From positions 1 through 55,696 of the forward strand of contig CAZHNS010000015.1 in the NCBI GenBank assembly GCA_964534175.1: 55,696 nt of DNA, in the 5' to 3' direction. A program made the translations under genes and the position numbers. Source of the DNA: JAFGHJ01 sp964534175 (lineage in GTDB: Bacteria > Hydrothermota > UBA3072). Position 1 is the stretch's first letter; each line of letters begins with the position of its first letter. The notes beneath the pieces were generated by a model, which saw only the letters and a list, made by a program, of their open reading frames with translations, was not told the DNA's origin and made no database searches. Shown in pieces: positions 33,586 to 42,344 of the stretch.

Positions 33586-33930
33586 ATGAAAAGCATAGGT
33601 TTTACAGGTGTAATTGTAAATAAAATTTTCGGATTCGGTGAAGAAAGGAAACAACCTCAAGAAATCTGTATAGATGTCTCATTAGAGACTGATTTTAAAA
33701 GTGTTGCGGAAGAAGATGACCCATCGTTCGGAGTCGATTTTAGAACCATTTACACGTTAATAAGAGCCGGTTTAGAAGGAGAGATTTACACTCTTGAAAA
33801 GGCGGCACTTTCAATCTGGGAGCAAATAAAGAGTCTTGATAATGTTGGCAAAGTCAAAGTCACGGTTAAAAAAAATAATCCTCCTTTTCAAGATAAGGTA
33901 AAAAATTCCTGGGTTACAATAGAAGAATAA
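33586..33930 (+). CDS. folB: Dihydroneopterin aldolase
   Basis: 114 residues. The family pattern is visible in GVIVNKIFGFGEERKQPQEI near the N-terminus, VDFRTIYTLIR in the middle and the C-terminal VTVKKNNPPF with the catalytic-type Lys. It cleaves dihydroneopterin to 6-hydroxymethyl-dihydropterin in folate synthesis. It is directly followed by folK (4-base gap), the next enzyme of the path, and is the first gene of a six-gene run. Confidence 0.9.
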   Translation: MKSIGFTGVIVNKIFGFGEERKQPQEICIDVSLETDFKSVAEEDDPSFGVDFRTIYTLIRAGLEGEIYTLEKAALSIWEQIKSLDNVGKVKVTVKKNNPPFQDKVKNSWVTIEE

Positions 33931-33934
33931 AAAA

Positions 33935-34432
33935 ATGACAGAAGCATATCTTTCTCTGGGTTCTAATATGGGAAATAAGGAAGCAAATCTGCTGAGAACA
34001 TTTATACAAGTTTCCAAAATCGGAGAGGTTAAGGGTTCACATATATACAGGACTGAACCCTGGGGTAGGGATGACATTCCGGAGTTTTTAAATGCATGTA
34101 TGTACATAGAAACTGAATTAGCTTTAAAAAGTTTTTTTCAAGCTTTGCTTTCTATTGAGAAGAAAATGGGAAGAAAAAGAAAAGAAAAATGGGGCCCAAG
34201 AATTATCGATATTGATTTGCTCCTCTCGGAACAGCTGATATTTTATAGTCCTGCGTTAAATGTACCTCATCCATACCTTAAAATGAGAAATTTCTACCTT
34301 AAACCACTTTTTGAAATAGCAAAAGAGGAAAGAGATCCTCTGAGTGGTAAAAAAATTAAAACTCTGCTGGAGATTTGTCCAGATAAGAAGAAAGTATGGA
34401 AAACTGGGAATATATTGCAATTGAAGGCGTAA
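33935..34432 (+). CDS. folK: HPPK, 2-amino-4-hydroxy-6-hydroxymethyldihydropteridine pyrophosphokinase
   Basis: 165 residues. AYLSLGSNMGNKEANL, the EPWGRDDIPEFLNA loop, and GPRIIDIDLLL with the two magnesium-binding Asp residues around 95-97 are all present. It uses ATP to activate the FolB product before joining to pABA. The gene's last 37 bases overlap the kinase gene that follows. Confidence 0.94.
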   Translation: MTEAYLSLGSNMGNKEANLLRTFIQVSKIGEVKGSHIYRTEPWGRDDIPEFLNACMYIETELALKSFFQALLSIEKKMGRKRKEKWGPRIIDIDLLLSEQLIFYSPALNVPHPYLKMRNFYLKPLFEIAKEERDPLSGKKIKTLLEICPDKKKVWKTGNILQLKA

Positions 34433-35031
34433 TAGGCGTAGGAAAGACAACTCTGGCAAAGTTTCTTTCTCAAGAGTACAATACAAAAACAATACTTGAG
34501 GATATAGATGGAAATCCTTTTCTTCCTCAGTTTTACGAAGACCCGGAAAGGTACGCTTTTCCTACGCAGATTTTTTTTCTTCTTTCACGTTACAACGAGC
34601 TTAGAAATCTGACTAACAGGGATCTTTTTACAAGAAAAATAATTTCCGATTATACTTTTGATAAGGATAGGATATTTGCGTTGATTAATCTTGAGGAGAG
34701 AGAAAAGGTTTTATATGAAAAAATTTACAATCTTCTCGATAAAGATATTATAAAACCAAACCTCGTAATATATCTTCAGGCGAGCCTCGATACTTTAATG
34801 GAAAGAATAAGAAATAGAGGGAGAAGTTATGAAAGAAGAATAAAAGAAGATTATATTAAACTTCTTATAAGTTCTTACAACGAATATTTTTTTCACTTTC
34901 AAAAAAGCCCTGTACTAATTTTGAATTCTAATGAATTTGATTTCCTAAATAAACCCTCCCATTTACAATTACTAAAAAAAGAAATTGCTTCAATTGAAAG
35001 CGGAATAAACTATTTGTCTGTCGTCCAATGA
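34396..35031 (+). CDS. Deoxynucleoside kinase
   Basis: 211 residues. P-loop GVIGVGKTTL is at residues 11-20, followed by the family Glu after the first strand (ILEDIDGNPFLPQFYEDPE), DYTFDKDRIFA near 95 (the D-R-S position reads D-K-D-R-I-F) and the lid Arg residues in RIRNRGRSYERRI. It belongs to the dCK/dGK family for deoxynucleoside salvage, most likely dAdo or dGuo; specificity cannot be fixed. It overlaps folK by 37 bases and panC by 4, so it is translated as part of the cofactor operon. Confidence 0.88.
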   Translation: MENWEYIAIEGVIGVGKTTLAKFLSQEYNTKTILEDIDGNPFLPQFYEDPERYAFPTQIFFLLSRYNELRNLTNRDLFTRKIISDYTFDKDRIFALINLEEREKVLYEKIYNLLDKDIIKPNLVIYLQASLDTLMERIRNRGRSYERRIKEDYIKLLISSYNEYFFHFQKSPVLILNSNEFDFLNKPSHLQLLKKEIASIESGINYLSVVQ

Positions 35032-35873
35032 GAGTTTTTAGAACAATAAAAGAACAGCAGAATTATTCTTTAAATGACAAATGCCAAAACACTAGAGTGG
35101 CTTTGGTTCCCACAATGGGTTTCTTGCATGAAGGTCACTTGAGTCTCATAGACAAAGCAAGAGAACATGAAAATAAAGTTATAGTATCTATTTTCGTTAA
35201 TCCGACTCAATTTGGAGAGGGGGAAGATTATGAGGATTATCCCAGAGACGAAAAAAAGGATTTGAAACTTCTTGAAGAAAAAAATGTCGATTGTGTTTTT
35301 ATCCCCAAACCGGAAGAGATGTATCCGGAAGGTTTTAAAACTTACTGTGAAGTTGGTAAGCTCTCAAAAAATTACTGCGGGAGAAGTAGACCAACTCATT
35401 TTCGTGGAGTTGTTACCGTGGTTTTAAAACTGTTTAATACAGTGCTACCGGATGTGGCTGTTTTCGGAGAAAAAGATTATCAACAATACATCATAATAAA
35501 AACAATGACAGAAGACCTGAATTTACCGATAGAAATTATTCCATCCCCAATTATTAGGGAGAAAGACGGATTGGCGATTAGCTCGAGAAATGTTTATCTG
35601 GAGAAGGAAGAAAGAAAGGAAGCAAATATTATTTATGAATCTTTAATTATGACAAGGGAAATGGTTGATAAAGGAAAAAAAGACGTTGGTTTTTTAAAGA
35701 AGAAAATGACTGAATTGATAAAAGCAAGGAAACATGCACGTATAGACTATATTGAATTTGTTAACCCGGGAAATCTAGAAAAAATAAAGAAAATAGAAGG
35801 CCCGACTAGAGTGTTAGTTGCAGTATGGATAGGTAAGGCAAGACTCATCGATAATATTGAAGTAGGGCCATAG
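35028..35873 (+). CDS. panC: Pantothenate synthetase
   Basis: 281 residues, the normal length. PTMGFLHEGHLSLI (HEGH at 34-37) is the HIGH-type motif; FVNPTQFGEGEDYEDYPRD, VVTVVLKLFN and GEKDYQQ are family blocks, and AISSRNVYL carries the KMSKS-like segment. It joins pantoate and beta-alanine for coenzyme A synthesis. panB and panD are not in the window. Confidence 0.96.
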   Translation: MRVFRTIKEQQNYSLNDKCQNTRVALVPTMGFLHEGHLSLIDKAREHENKVIVSIFVNPTQFGEGEDYEDYPRDEKKDLKLLEEKNVDCVFIPKPEEMYPEGFKTYCEVGKLSKNYCGRSRPTHFRGVVTVVLKLFNTVLPDVAVFGEKDYQQYIIIKTMTEDLNLPIEIIPSPIIREKDGLAISSRNVYLEKEERKEANIIYESLIMTREMVDKGKKDVGFLKKKMTELIKARKHARIDYIEFVNPGNLEKIKKIEGPTRVLVAVWIGKARLIDNIEVGP

Positions 35874-35883
35874 CGGCAAAGTA

Positions 35884-36951
35884 ATGGCTACTTTAGAGAA
35901 CAAAATCCAAAGAGGGCTTAAAATATTTCTGACACTTGTTGTTCTAACCATGGTAGCTCTTCTGGTTTTCTCTGATCCTGACCCAGAAAGAAAATTTAGT
36001 TTCAATATTATTCAAAAAATTTCATATGCTTTCAAACAAATGGATGCCGTTTACCTTTTATTTGCTTTTATTTTCTGGATGATTCATGTTTTTCTCGATT
36101 CTTTCCGTATCTCTCTTTTATGTCAGGGGGTTACAGGAAAATGGGGAAGAATGAGAACTTCTGCCGAAGTTATTTTAACCGGGGCTTTTTTGGCTGCGGT
36201 TACCCCTTTTCAAACAGGAGGACTTCCCGTCCAGCTGTATTTGTTAAAAAGAGAGGGCATTTCCTACGGAAAAGGTACGCTAATTATACTTCTCCGAGCT
36301 ATCTTTTATTCTATAATGATGCTAATATTATTACCTTTTCTCTTTCCTATTCTTACGAAACAATACGACGCAACCTCAATAAAAATATTATCTAAATACA
36401 GCCTTATCGTTTATCCTATTATAGTTGTAATTATAGCATTTGCCCTTATAAAACCAAATATTATTAAAAGTTTATTATCTAAAGTCACGCTATTGTTGGG
36501 AAGGAGAAAAAGAAAAGCGACAGAATTAATAGATAGAATGTTTAAAGAAATAGAAGAAATGAAAGACGGATTCTGGCATTTTGTAAAGCAAAAAAAGTGG
36601 CATTCGGTGGCAAGTTTTTTTCTGACTTTTATAACTTATGTACCGTATTTCTTCATTGCTCCTTTACTACTTAAAGGAATCGGTATCGATGTTTCTTTCA
36701 TAAGAATTGCTTTTCTTCAATTTGTAGTTATATTGTTTACGTTCTTTTCTCCAACCCCCGGAGCTACAGGTGTCTCCGAAGGAGTATTTGCAATTATGTT
36801 TCTTGGAATAGTGGGGAAGGGTTTACTTGGAGTGTTTACAATATTATGGAGGTTTTTTACCTTCCATTTGACGGCTCTTGTTGGCGGAATAATAACGTTA
36901 GATGTTTTAAAATCAGGAGATATGGAAATAGATGGAGAGAGAATTAACTAA
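35884..36951 (+). CDS. Flippase-like integral membrane protein (UPF0104 / LPG-synthase TM family), copy 1
   Basis: 355 residues with about eight hydrophobic helices. The family motif TPFQTGGLPVQLYLLKREG (residues 105-124 area) and SPTPGATGVSEG near residue 295 identify it. This large family includes the AglD-type and LPG synthase membrane domains and is usually thought to move lipid-linked substrates. It overlaps the next gene by 20 bases; the next gene is its paralogue. Confidence 0.87.
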   Translation: MATLENKIQRGLKIFLTLVVLTMVALLVFSDPDPERKFSFNIIQKISYAFKQMDAVYLLFAFIFWMIHVFLDSFRISLLCQGVTGKWGRMRTSAEVILTGAFLAAVTPFQTGGLPVQLYLLKREGISYGKGTLIILLRAIFYSIMMLILLPFLFPILTKQYDATSIKILSKYSLIVYPIIVVIIAFALIKPNIIKSLLSKVTLLLGRRKRKATELIDRMFKEIEEMKDGFWHFVKQKKWHSVASFFLTFITYVPYFFIAPLLLKGIGIDVSFIRIAFLQFVVILFTFFSPTPGATGVSEGVFAIMFLGIVGKGLLGVFTILWRFFTFHLTALVGGIITLDVLKSGDMEIDGERIN

Positions 36952-37900
36952 ACAGAAAATATTACAGGGAATTAGACTATTCGTTTTTTTATCCATTGCG
37001 ACTGCCGCAGTCATATTGTTTTTTACCATAAACGAAGATACAATAGAACAGTTGAAAAAAATATCACCTTTATTCTTAGGTTTAACCCTTTTATCCACAT
37101 CCCTCCGGTTCTTCTTTGATATATGGCGGCTCCGATATATTATTGAAGCCCTGGGGAAAAAACTATCCTGGAGAGGAGCTTTCCACTTTACAATGGGAGG
37201 ATTGCCTCTCGGAGCAATCACCCCCGGGCAGGTCGGAGGAATACCTTTCCAACTTTATGTGTGTAAAAAGGAAGACATATTGGTTCCGGAAGGAAGTGCA
37301 GCGATTTTTACGCGAGGTCTTCTTTCCGCAATGGTCCTGCCGCTATTTCTTATTCCTATATGGTATTATAGACAATTCCTGACTTCAGGATTAATGAGTG
37401 CAATTCTTAAATACCTGGTAATATTCTACGGAATAATAGCCATAATTTTTTTCATTTTACTTACTCAGACTGCCTGGCTGAAACGAAAATTCGGACGTAA
37501 GGAAAAAGGTATAGTAAAAGGTATAATAATGTTCAAGGAAGTTTTTACCGACGAGTATATGAAAAGAAAAATGGTTTTTTTAAAAGCATACATAACTACT
37601 TTTCTCTCACTAACCTTTTATGTTCTGACTGCACCGCTTCTAATAAGAGGCCTCGGCATTCAGGCGCCTTTCTTTGAAGTAATGATTCGGCAAGTCATAT
37701 TGACATACGTCCTCAATTTCGTTCCCACGCCAGGAGCTGCAGGATTTGCAGAAGGAGGCGCTGTACAAGCTTTTCAACACCTTATGCCAAAATCCGTTTT
37801 AGGCGTTTATGTTATGTCGTGGAGATTCTTTACCGGTTACTTTGGAATAATCGTCGGGATACTCGCTATCACAGAATTTATAAGGGAAAGATGGAGATAA
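36932..37900 (+). CDS. Flippase-like integral membrane protein, copy 2
   Basis: 322 residues, the same fold and order as the upstream gene: ITPGQVGGIPFQLYVCKKED in the first third and VPTPGAAGFAEGGAVQAF in the last third. The two are about one quarter to one third identical by eye, consistent with an old tandem duplication. The 20-base overlap suggests coupled translation and possibly a heteromeric complex. It ends the folB operon. Confidence 0.86.
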   Translation: MERELTKQKILQGIRLFVFLSIATAAVILFFTINEDTIEQLKKISPLFLGLTLLSTSLRFFFDIWRLRYIIEALGKKLSWRGAFHFTMGGLPLGAITPGQVGGIPFQLYVCKKEDILVPEGSAAIFTRGLLSAMVLPLFLIPIWYYRQFLTSGLMSAILKYLVIFYGIIAIIFFILLTQTAWLKRKFGRKEKGIVKGIIMFKEVFTDEYMKRKMVFLKAYITTFLSLTFYVLTAPLLIRGLGIQAPFFEVMIRQVILTYVLNFVPTPGAAGFAEGGAVQAFQHLMPKSVLGVYVMSWRFFTGYFGIIVGILAITEFIRERWR

Positions 37901-37912
37901 ATAAAAACATTG

Positions 37913-37953
37913 AGAATTTAGGAGTTAGAAGTTAGCAGTTAGAATCCCATCCC
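37913..37953. repeat. 7-bp tandem repeat (heptamer type, copy 2)
   Basis: Four units near GAAGTTA (GGAGTTA, GAAGTTA, GCAGTTA) flanked by GAATTTA and GAATCCCATCCC. The complete 41-base string recurs, inverted, at 53127-53167 with differences only in the variable unit positions. It lies between the flippase gene and polA. Confidence 0.82.
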
Positions 37954-38017
37954 TAATCAATAAATTGTTGGTACTGTAGTTAGGGTTTAATGCGAAAGAC
38001 GGATAGCGTATTAAAAC

Positions 38018-38045
38018 TTGACTTAGATCAAATCTCTTTTATATT
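38018..38045 (+). promoter_or_regulatory. Promoter of polA, predicted leaderless
   Basis: TTGACT at 38018-38023, 16-base spacer, TATATT at 38040-38045, and six bases to the ATG at 38052. No Shine-Dalgarno precedes the ATG. Same geometry as the folB and CHASE2 cyclase promoters. Confidence 0.75.
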
Positions 38046-38051
38046 AATATC

Positions 38052-40532
38052 ATGAAAAATTTGTTATTATTAATAGACGGATCATCCCTTGCGTACCGTG
38101 CTTATTACGCTTTTGTTAAAAATCCTTTAAAAACATCCAAGGGTGAGCCCACTTCAGCGATTTTTGGTTTCGCAAGGAGTTTAAAGAGACTCTCTGATGA
38201 ACTTAGCCCCGACTACGCGGCGGTTTGTTTTGACCTTCCCGGACCGACTTTCCGAAAAGAAAAATTTGCAGATTATAAAGCTAAGAGAAAAGAAACTCCG
38301 GAAGAACTTGTTGCGCAGCTTCCGCATATAAACAATTTATGTGAATCGGCAGGATTTTCTGTCATAAATAAGGAAGGGTACGAAGCAGACGATATAATTG
38401 CTACTCTTGCGGGAGAAGCCGAAAAAGAAAACGTAGAAACGGTAATTTTTACCCTTGATAAAGATTTAATGCAGCTTGTCTCGGATAAAGTGAAAATATT
38501 AAACATGCATAAATCCGGAGTGGAATGGTACGATAAAGCTAAAGTTGAAGAAAAATTCGGGATTCCTCCCGAGAAAATAAATGATTTTCTTGCTCTTGCT
38601 GGAGATGCATCGGACAATATACCGGGAATAAAAGGAATTGGAGAAAAAACAGCAGTAAAGCTATTAGAAAAATTTAATTCTCTTGAGAATATATTTTCAA
38701 ATATAGACCAGATTAAAAATACCAGTCTTAAGAATAAACTTATAGGTAAGGAAAAAGAAGCGGAGTGGTGGAAAGAATTAACCCGTCTTGAGAAAAACGT
38801 ACCTATAGAAGAAGGACTAACTGATATTAAGTATAAAGGTGTTGATCCCAAAAGCTTAAAAAATTTGCTAAAGCATTTCGAATTTTATTCACTCATGGAA
38901 GAATGGCTTGGAAAAGAGGAGAAATCTCAGAATTTCAATAAGGTCAATTCAATTGAAGTGCAGGAAGGACAAACATTATGTATATATCAAGATAAAGATA
39001 AATCTTATGTTTCTGTAGGAAAAGACGTTGAAGTTATCGAAAAAGATAGAATTAGTTTGAGGCTTAATGATTTTGAAAAAAATTCCTTTGTTTTAGAAGA
39101 CGCAAAGAAATTTGCACATTTAATCGGATTTTATCCTAAGAACAAAATTTTTGATCTTTCTATTATGCATTATTTGCTTTACCCGAACAGAAAGAATCAT
39201 TCTCTTGGTAGAATACTTCTGGAATATGGTATTGCTTCCGGGAAGCCTGAGTCAATATCTGTTTCAATGAAAATAATTTATGAAAGGTTGCTAGATGAAT
39301 TGAAGAAAAATGACCTTTTAAGAATTTACACCGAAATTGAGGAACCATTAATTTCTGTTCTTTATAATATGGAGAATCATGGATTACTGATTAATAGGGA
39401 GTTATTAGTCAAATTAAAGGGTTCTATAGAAAAAGAGCTTGAGGGAATTGAAGGGAAAATATACAAATTTGCAGGAGGAGAATTTAATTTACGTTCCCCT
39501 AAGCAACTGGGTGAGATTTTATTCGTTAAACTTAAACTGCCTCCTGTGAAAAAGACAAAGACGGGTTTTTCGACCGATGTGGAAGTACTTAAAGCGCTTT
39601 ACAAAAAACATCCCATAGTACCTGAATTGATTAAGTTCCGAGAATTAGATAAGCTTTTAGCTGCTTATGTGGTTCCGTTAATAAGTTGCGTTAACGAGGA
39701 GAGCAGCAGAATACATCATGAATTTCAACAGTCTGTTGCAGCGACAGGAAGGTTAACTACTACGTCCCCAAACCTTCAAACTCTTCCAATAAGGACAGAA
39801 AAGGGCAGAAAAATCAGAGAATCGGTTATTGCTCCACAATACCATGAAATTCTATCCTGTGATTATTCTCAAATCGAGCTGCGTATTCTTGCCTATATTT
39901 CGAACGATGAAAAGTTAATAGATGATTTTAAAAATAATCTCGATATACATCTTCAGACAGCCTGCAGAATTTTTGGCGTTGCACGGGAGGATGTTAATCC
40001 GGAAATGAGAAGAAAAGCTAAAGCGGTAAATTTTGGAATAATTTACGGAATCAGCCCTTTTGGACTTTCCAGGCAGCTTAGAATAACAAACAAAGAAGCA
40101 AGCGATATAATAGCAAGATATTACAAGAATCACCCCGGTGTCGAGAAATGGCAAAAAGAAACTATTGAAAAAGCAATGAATTCAGGGTTTGTTAAGACGG
40201 TTTACGGAAGGAAAAGAATGATTCCCGAGTTAAAAAGCCAACAGCAAATAGAATACGGAAAGAGAATAGCAATAAATACACCCATACAGGGCAGTGCAGC
40301 CGATATAATAAAAAAGGCAATGATATTAATACATAAAAAATTAAGAAATAAAACGATGAAAACAAAAATGATTCTTCAGATTCACGACGAACTTCTTTTT
40401 GAAGTACCCTTAATCGAAAAACAAGAAGCAATAGACCTTATATTGCCTGCCATGGAAAATGCCGGAGGACCGGCTAAAATACCTTTAAAAGTAGATTATT
40501 CTTTCGGTAAGAATTGGAATGAAGCACACTAA
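38052..40532 (+). CDS. polA: DNA polymerase I without functional proofreading domain
   Basis: 826 residues, close to Taq polymerase. The 5'-3' nuclease domain is residues 1-285 (LLIDGSSLAYRAYYA, EADDIIATLA, TLDKDLMQLV). The middle domain (about 295-410) keeps the fold (FDLSIMHYLLYPNRKNHSLG) but lacks the D-x-E and other acidic residues of an active 3'-5' exonuclease. The polymerase domain has motif A DYSQIELRILA, motif B RRKAKAVNFGIIYG and motif C QIHDELLFEVP. It would repair gaps and remove RNA primers. It is the first gene after a heptamer repeat and is followed 14 bases later by cstA. Confidence 0.96.
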   Translation: MKNLLLLIDGSSLAYRAYYAFVKNPLKTSKGEPTSAIFGFARSLKRLSDELSPDYAAVCFDLPGPTFRKEKFADYKAKRKETPEELVAQLPHINNLCESAGFSVINKEGYEADDIIATLAGEAEKENVETVIFTLDKDLMQLVSDKVKILNMHKSGVEWYDKAKVEEKFGIPPEKINDFLALAGDASDNIPGIKGIGEKTAVKLLEKFNSLENIFSNIDQIKNTSLKNKLIGKEKEAEWWKELTRLEKNVPIEEGLTDIKYKGVDPKSLKNLLKHFEFYSLMEEWLGKEEKSQNFNKVNSIEVQEGQTLCIYQDKDKSYVSVGKDVEVIEKDRISLRLNDFEKNSFVLEDAKKFAHLIGFYPKNKIFDLSIMHYLLYPNRKNHSLGRILLEYGIASGKPESISVSMKIIYERLLDELKKNDLLRIYTEIEEPLISVLYNMENHGLLINRELLVKLKGSIEKELEGIEGKIYKFAGGEFNLRSPKQLGEILFVKLKLPPVKKTKTGFSTDVEVLKALYKKHPIVPELIKFRELDKLLAAYVVPLISCVNEESSRIHHEFQQSVAATGRLTTTSPNLQTLPIRTEKGRKIRESVIAPQYHEILSCDYSQIELRILAYISNDEKLIDDFKNNLDIHLQTACRIFGVAREDVNPEMRRKAKAVNFGIIYGISPFGLSRQLRITNKEASDIIARYYKNHPGVEKWQKETIEKAMNSGFVKTVYGRKRMIPELKSQQQIEYGKRIAINTPIQGSAADIIKKAMILIHKKLRNKTMKTKMILQIHDELLFEVPLIEKQEAIDLILPAMENAGGPAKIPLKVDYSFGKNWNEAH

Positions 40533-40546
40533 GTAAGGAGGCTTAA

Positions 40547-42271
40547 GTGGATGTTATACTACTAGTAATTGTTTGTTTTTTTAGTTTCTTTCTTGCCTAC
40601 AAATTTTATGGAACCTTTCTCTCAAAGAAAATATTCAAATTAGATGATAGAAAAAATACCCCTGCTCACAAATTTCAAGATGGAATAGATTATGTTCCCA
40701 CAAGAAAAGAAATTATCTTCGGGCACCATTTTGCCTCAATTGCAGGCACAGGTCCAATTGTAGGTCCTGCAATTGGTATCATCTGGGGATGGGTTCCTGC
40801 GATAATATGGATTGTTTTAGGTACAATTACAATAGGTACAGTACATGATTTTGGTTCTCTCATTCTTTCCATAAGAAATGAAGGCAAGTCAATCTCGGAG
40901 ATAACCGGCAAGTATATAAACAAAAGAACTCAAAGGGCATTCTTTTCTATTGTTTTTCTCGAACTTTTGATAGTAATAGCTGTTTTTGGTCTAGTGATGG
41001 CAATAATCTTTAGTATGTTTCCGGAATCTGTTTTCCCGATGTGGTTTCAGATACCGATAGCAGTCTGGCTCGGATGGGTAATATACAAAAAAAATGGGAA
41101 TTTAGCTCTATTTTCCATAATAGCAGTTATTATTATGTATTTGACAATTGTAATAGGAACAAAATTGCCCCTTACATTACCGGGAATTGGCGTTATCCCG
41201 GCAACTGGAATATGGACAATAATTCTTCTTGTTTATGCTTATATAGCGTCTATGCTTCCCGTAACAACCCTGCTCCAGCCGAGAGACTATATAAACTCCC
41301 ATCAGCTTATTGTTGCTCTTTTTCTTCTTTTTCTCGGAGTTGTTGCCTCTGCTTTTGGAAATGTAAATTTTCATATAGTGGCTCCGGCAATCAATTTTGC
41401 CCCTAAGGGTGCTCCACCTGTAGTACCTTTTATATTCATAACAATCGCCTGTGGAGCAGTGTCAGGTTTCCATTCCCTCGTTTCTTCCGGAACTTCAGCT
41501 AAACAGCTCGCCAAAGAAACGGATGGCCAAATGATCGGGTACGGGGGTATGGTAATGGAGGGAGTACTCGCCACACTCGTTCTAATTGCAGTTGCCGCAG
41601 GTATAGGTATTGCATATAAAAGCGGAGACGGTAAACTCCTAACCGGCATTCCCGCCTGGACAGCCCATTATTCTTCCTGGGCAGCAGCAGGAGGGCTTGA
41701 CTCGAAAATTTCTGCTTTTGTAATAGGCGCTGCAAATATGATAACCTCAAGTGGAATACCTAAGAGTGTCGCGATCGCAATTATGGGAGTATTCGTGGTA
41801 TCTTTTGCAGGAACAACCCTTGATACTGCAACGAGAATACAGAGGTATGTTTTATCTGAATTGTTTGGAAAGGTTAAAGTTTTTCAGAACCGCCAATTTG
41901 CTACAGCAATTGCTGTAATAACAGCTGGACTTTTAGCTTTTGCGACAGGTGTAAGCGGAAAGGGAGCTTTAAAACTATGGCCAATGTTCGGAGCAACAAA
42001 TCAAACTCTTGCTGCACTGGCTCTTTTACTTGTAACCATCTGGTTAAAAAGAAAAGGCGGATTGAAATTCTTGTTTTCTGGAATACCGTGTGTTTTTATG
42101 GCACTAATAACAACATGGGCTCTTGTGATAAATCAGATCCGTTTTATTAAAAGTGCGGATCCTTTACTCTTGACTCTCAATTTATTTATACTATTCTTAA
42201 ACCTCTGGATAATTGTCGAAGGGACGATAGTGGTTTTAAAAAAGGAAAATAAACCAAAAAGCGATATATAA
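40547..42271 (+). CDS. cstA: CstA-family carbon starvation / pyruvate or peptide transporter
   Basis: 574 residues from GTG 40547, with AAGGAGG five bases upstream. At least fourteen hydrophobic helices. Family segments: TPAHKFQDGIDYVPTRKEIIFGHHFASIAGTGPI in residues 28-62 (split here only for length), GAVSGFHSLVSSGTSAKQL near 310 and AGTTLDTATRIQRY near 425. CstA proteins are inner-membrane transporters for pyruvate or peptides during starvation. The protein is shorter than the E. coli CstA of about 700 residues, like other short family members. Confidence 0.94.
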   Translation: MDVILLVIVCFFSFFLAYKFYGTFLSKKIFKLDDRKNTPAHKFQDGIDYVPTRKEIIFGHHFASIAGTGPIVGPAIGIIWGWVPAIIWIVLGTITIGTVHDFGSLILSIRNEGKSISEITGKYINKRTQRAFFSIVFLELLIVIAVFGLVMAIIFSMFPESVFPMWFQIPIAVWLGWVIYKKNGNLALFSIIAVIIMYLTIVIGTKLPLTLPGIGVIPATGIWTIILLVYAYIASMLPVTTLLQPRDYINSHQLIVALFLLFLGVVASAFGNVNFHIVAPAINFAPKGAPPVVPFIFITIACGAVSGFHSLVSSGTSAKQLAKETDGQMIGYGGMVMEGVLATLVLIAVAAGIGIAYKSGDGKLLTGIPAWTAHYSSWAAAGGLDSKISAFVIGAANMITSSGIPKSVAIAIMGVFVVSFAGTTLDTATRIQRYVLSELFGKVKVFQNRQFATAIAVITAGLLAFATGVSGKGALKLWPMFGATNQTLAALALLLVTIWLKRKGGLKFLFSGIPCVFMALITTWALVINQIRFIKSADPLLLTLNLFILFLNLWIIVEGTIVVLKKENKPKSDI

Positions 42272-42291
42272 AGATACTTTTGATTGTGTAA

Positions 42292-42317
42292 AAAAGGCGG
42301 GAATAGTTCCGCCTTTT
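42292..42317. terminator. Intrinsic terminator between cstA and the C25 peptidase gene
   Basis: AAAAGGCGG (42292-42300) pairs with CCGCCTTTT (42309-42317) around an 8-base loop. It is placed 20 bases after the cstA stop and 28 bases from the stop of the convergent gene, so it can serve both. Confidence 0.85.
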
Positions 42318-42344
42318 GTGCAATTTTTATATAGACTTTTCCCC

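Noticed and set aside
42292..42317. Hairpin as a riboswitch for cstA
   Set aside because: It lies downstream of cstA between convergent stops and is a simple stem with a T-run, so it is a terminator.
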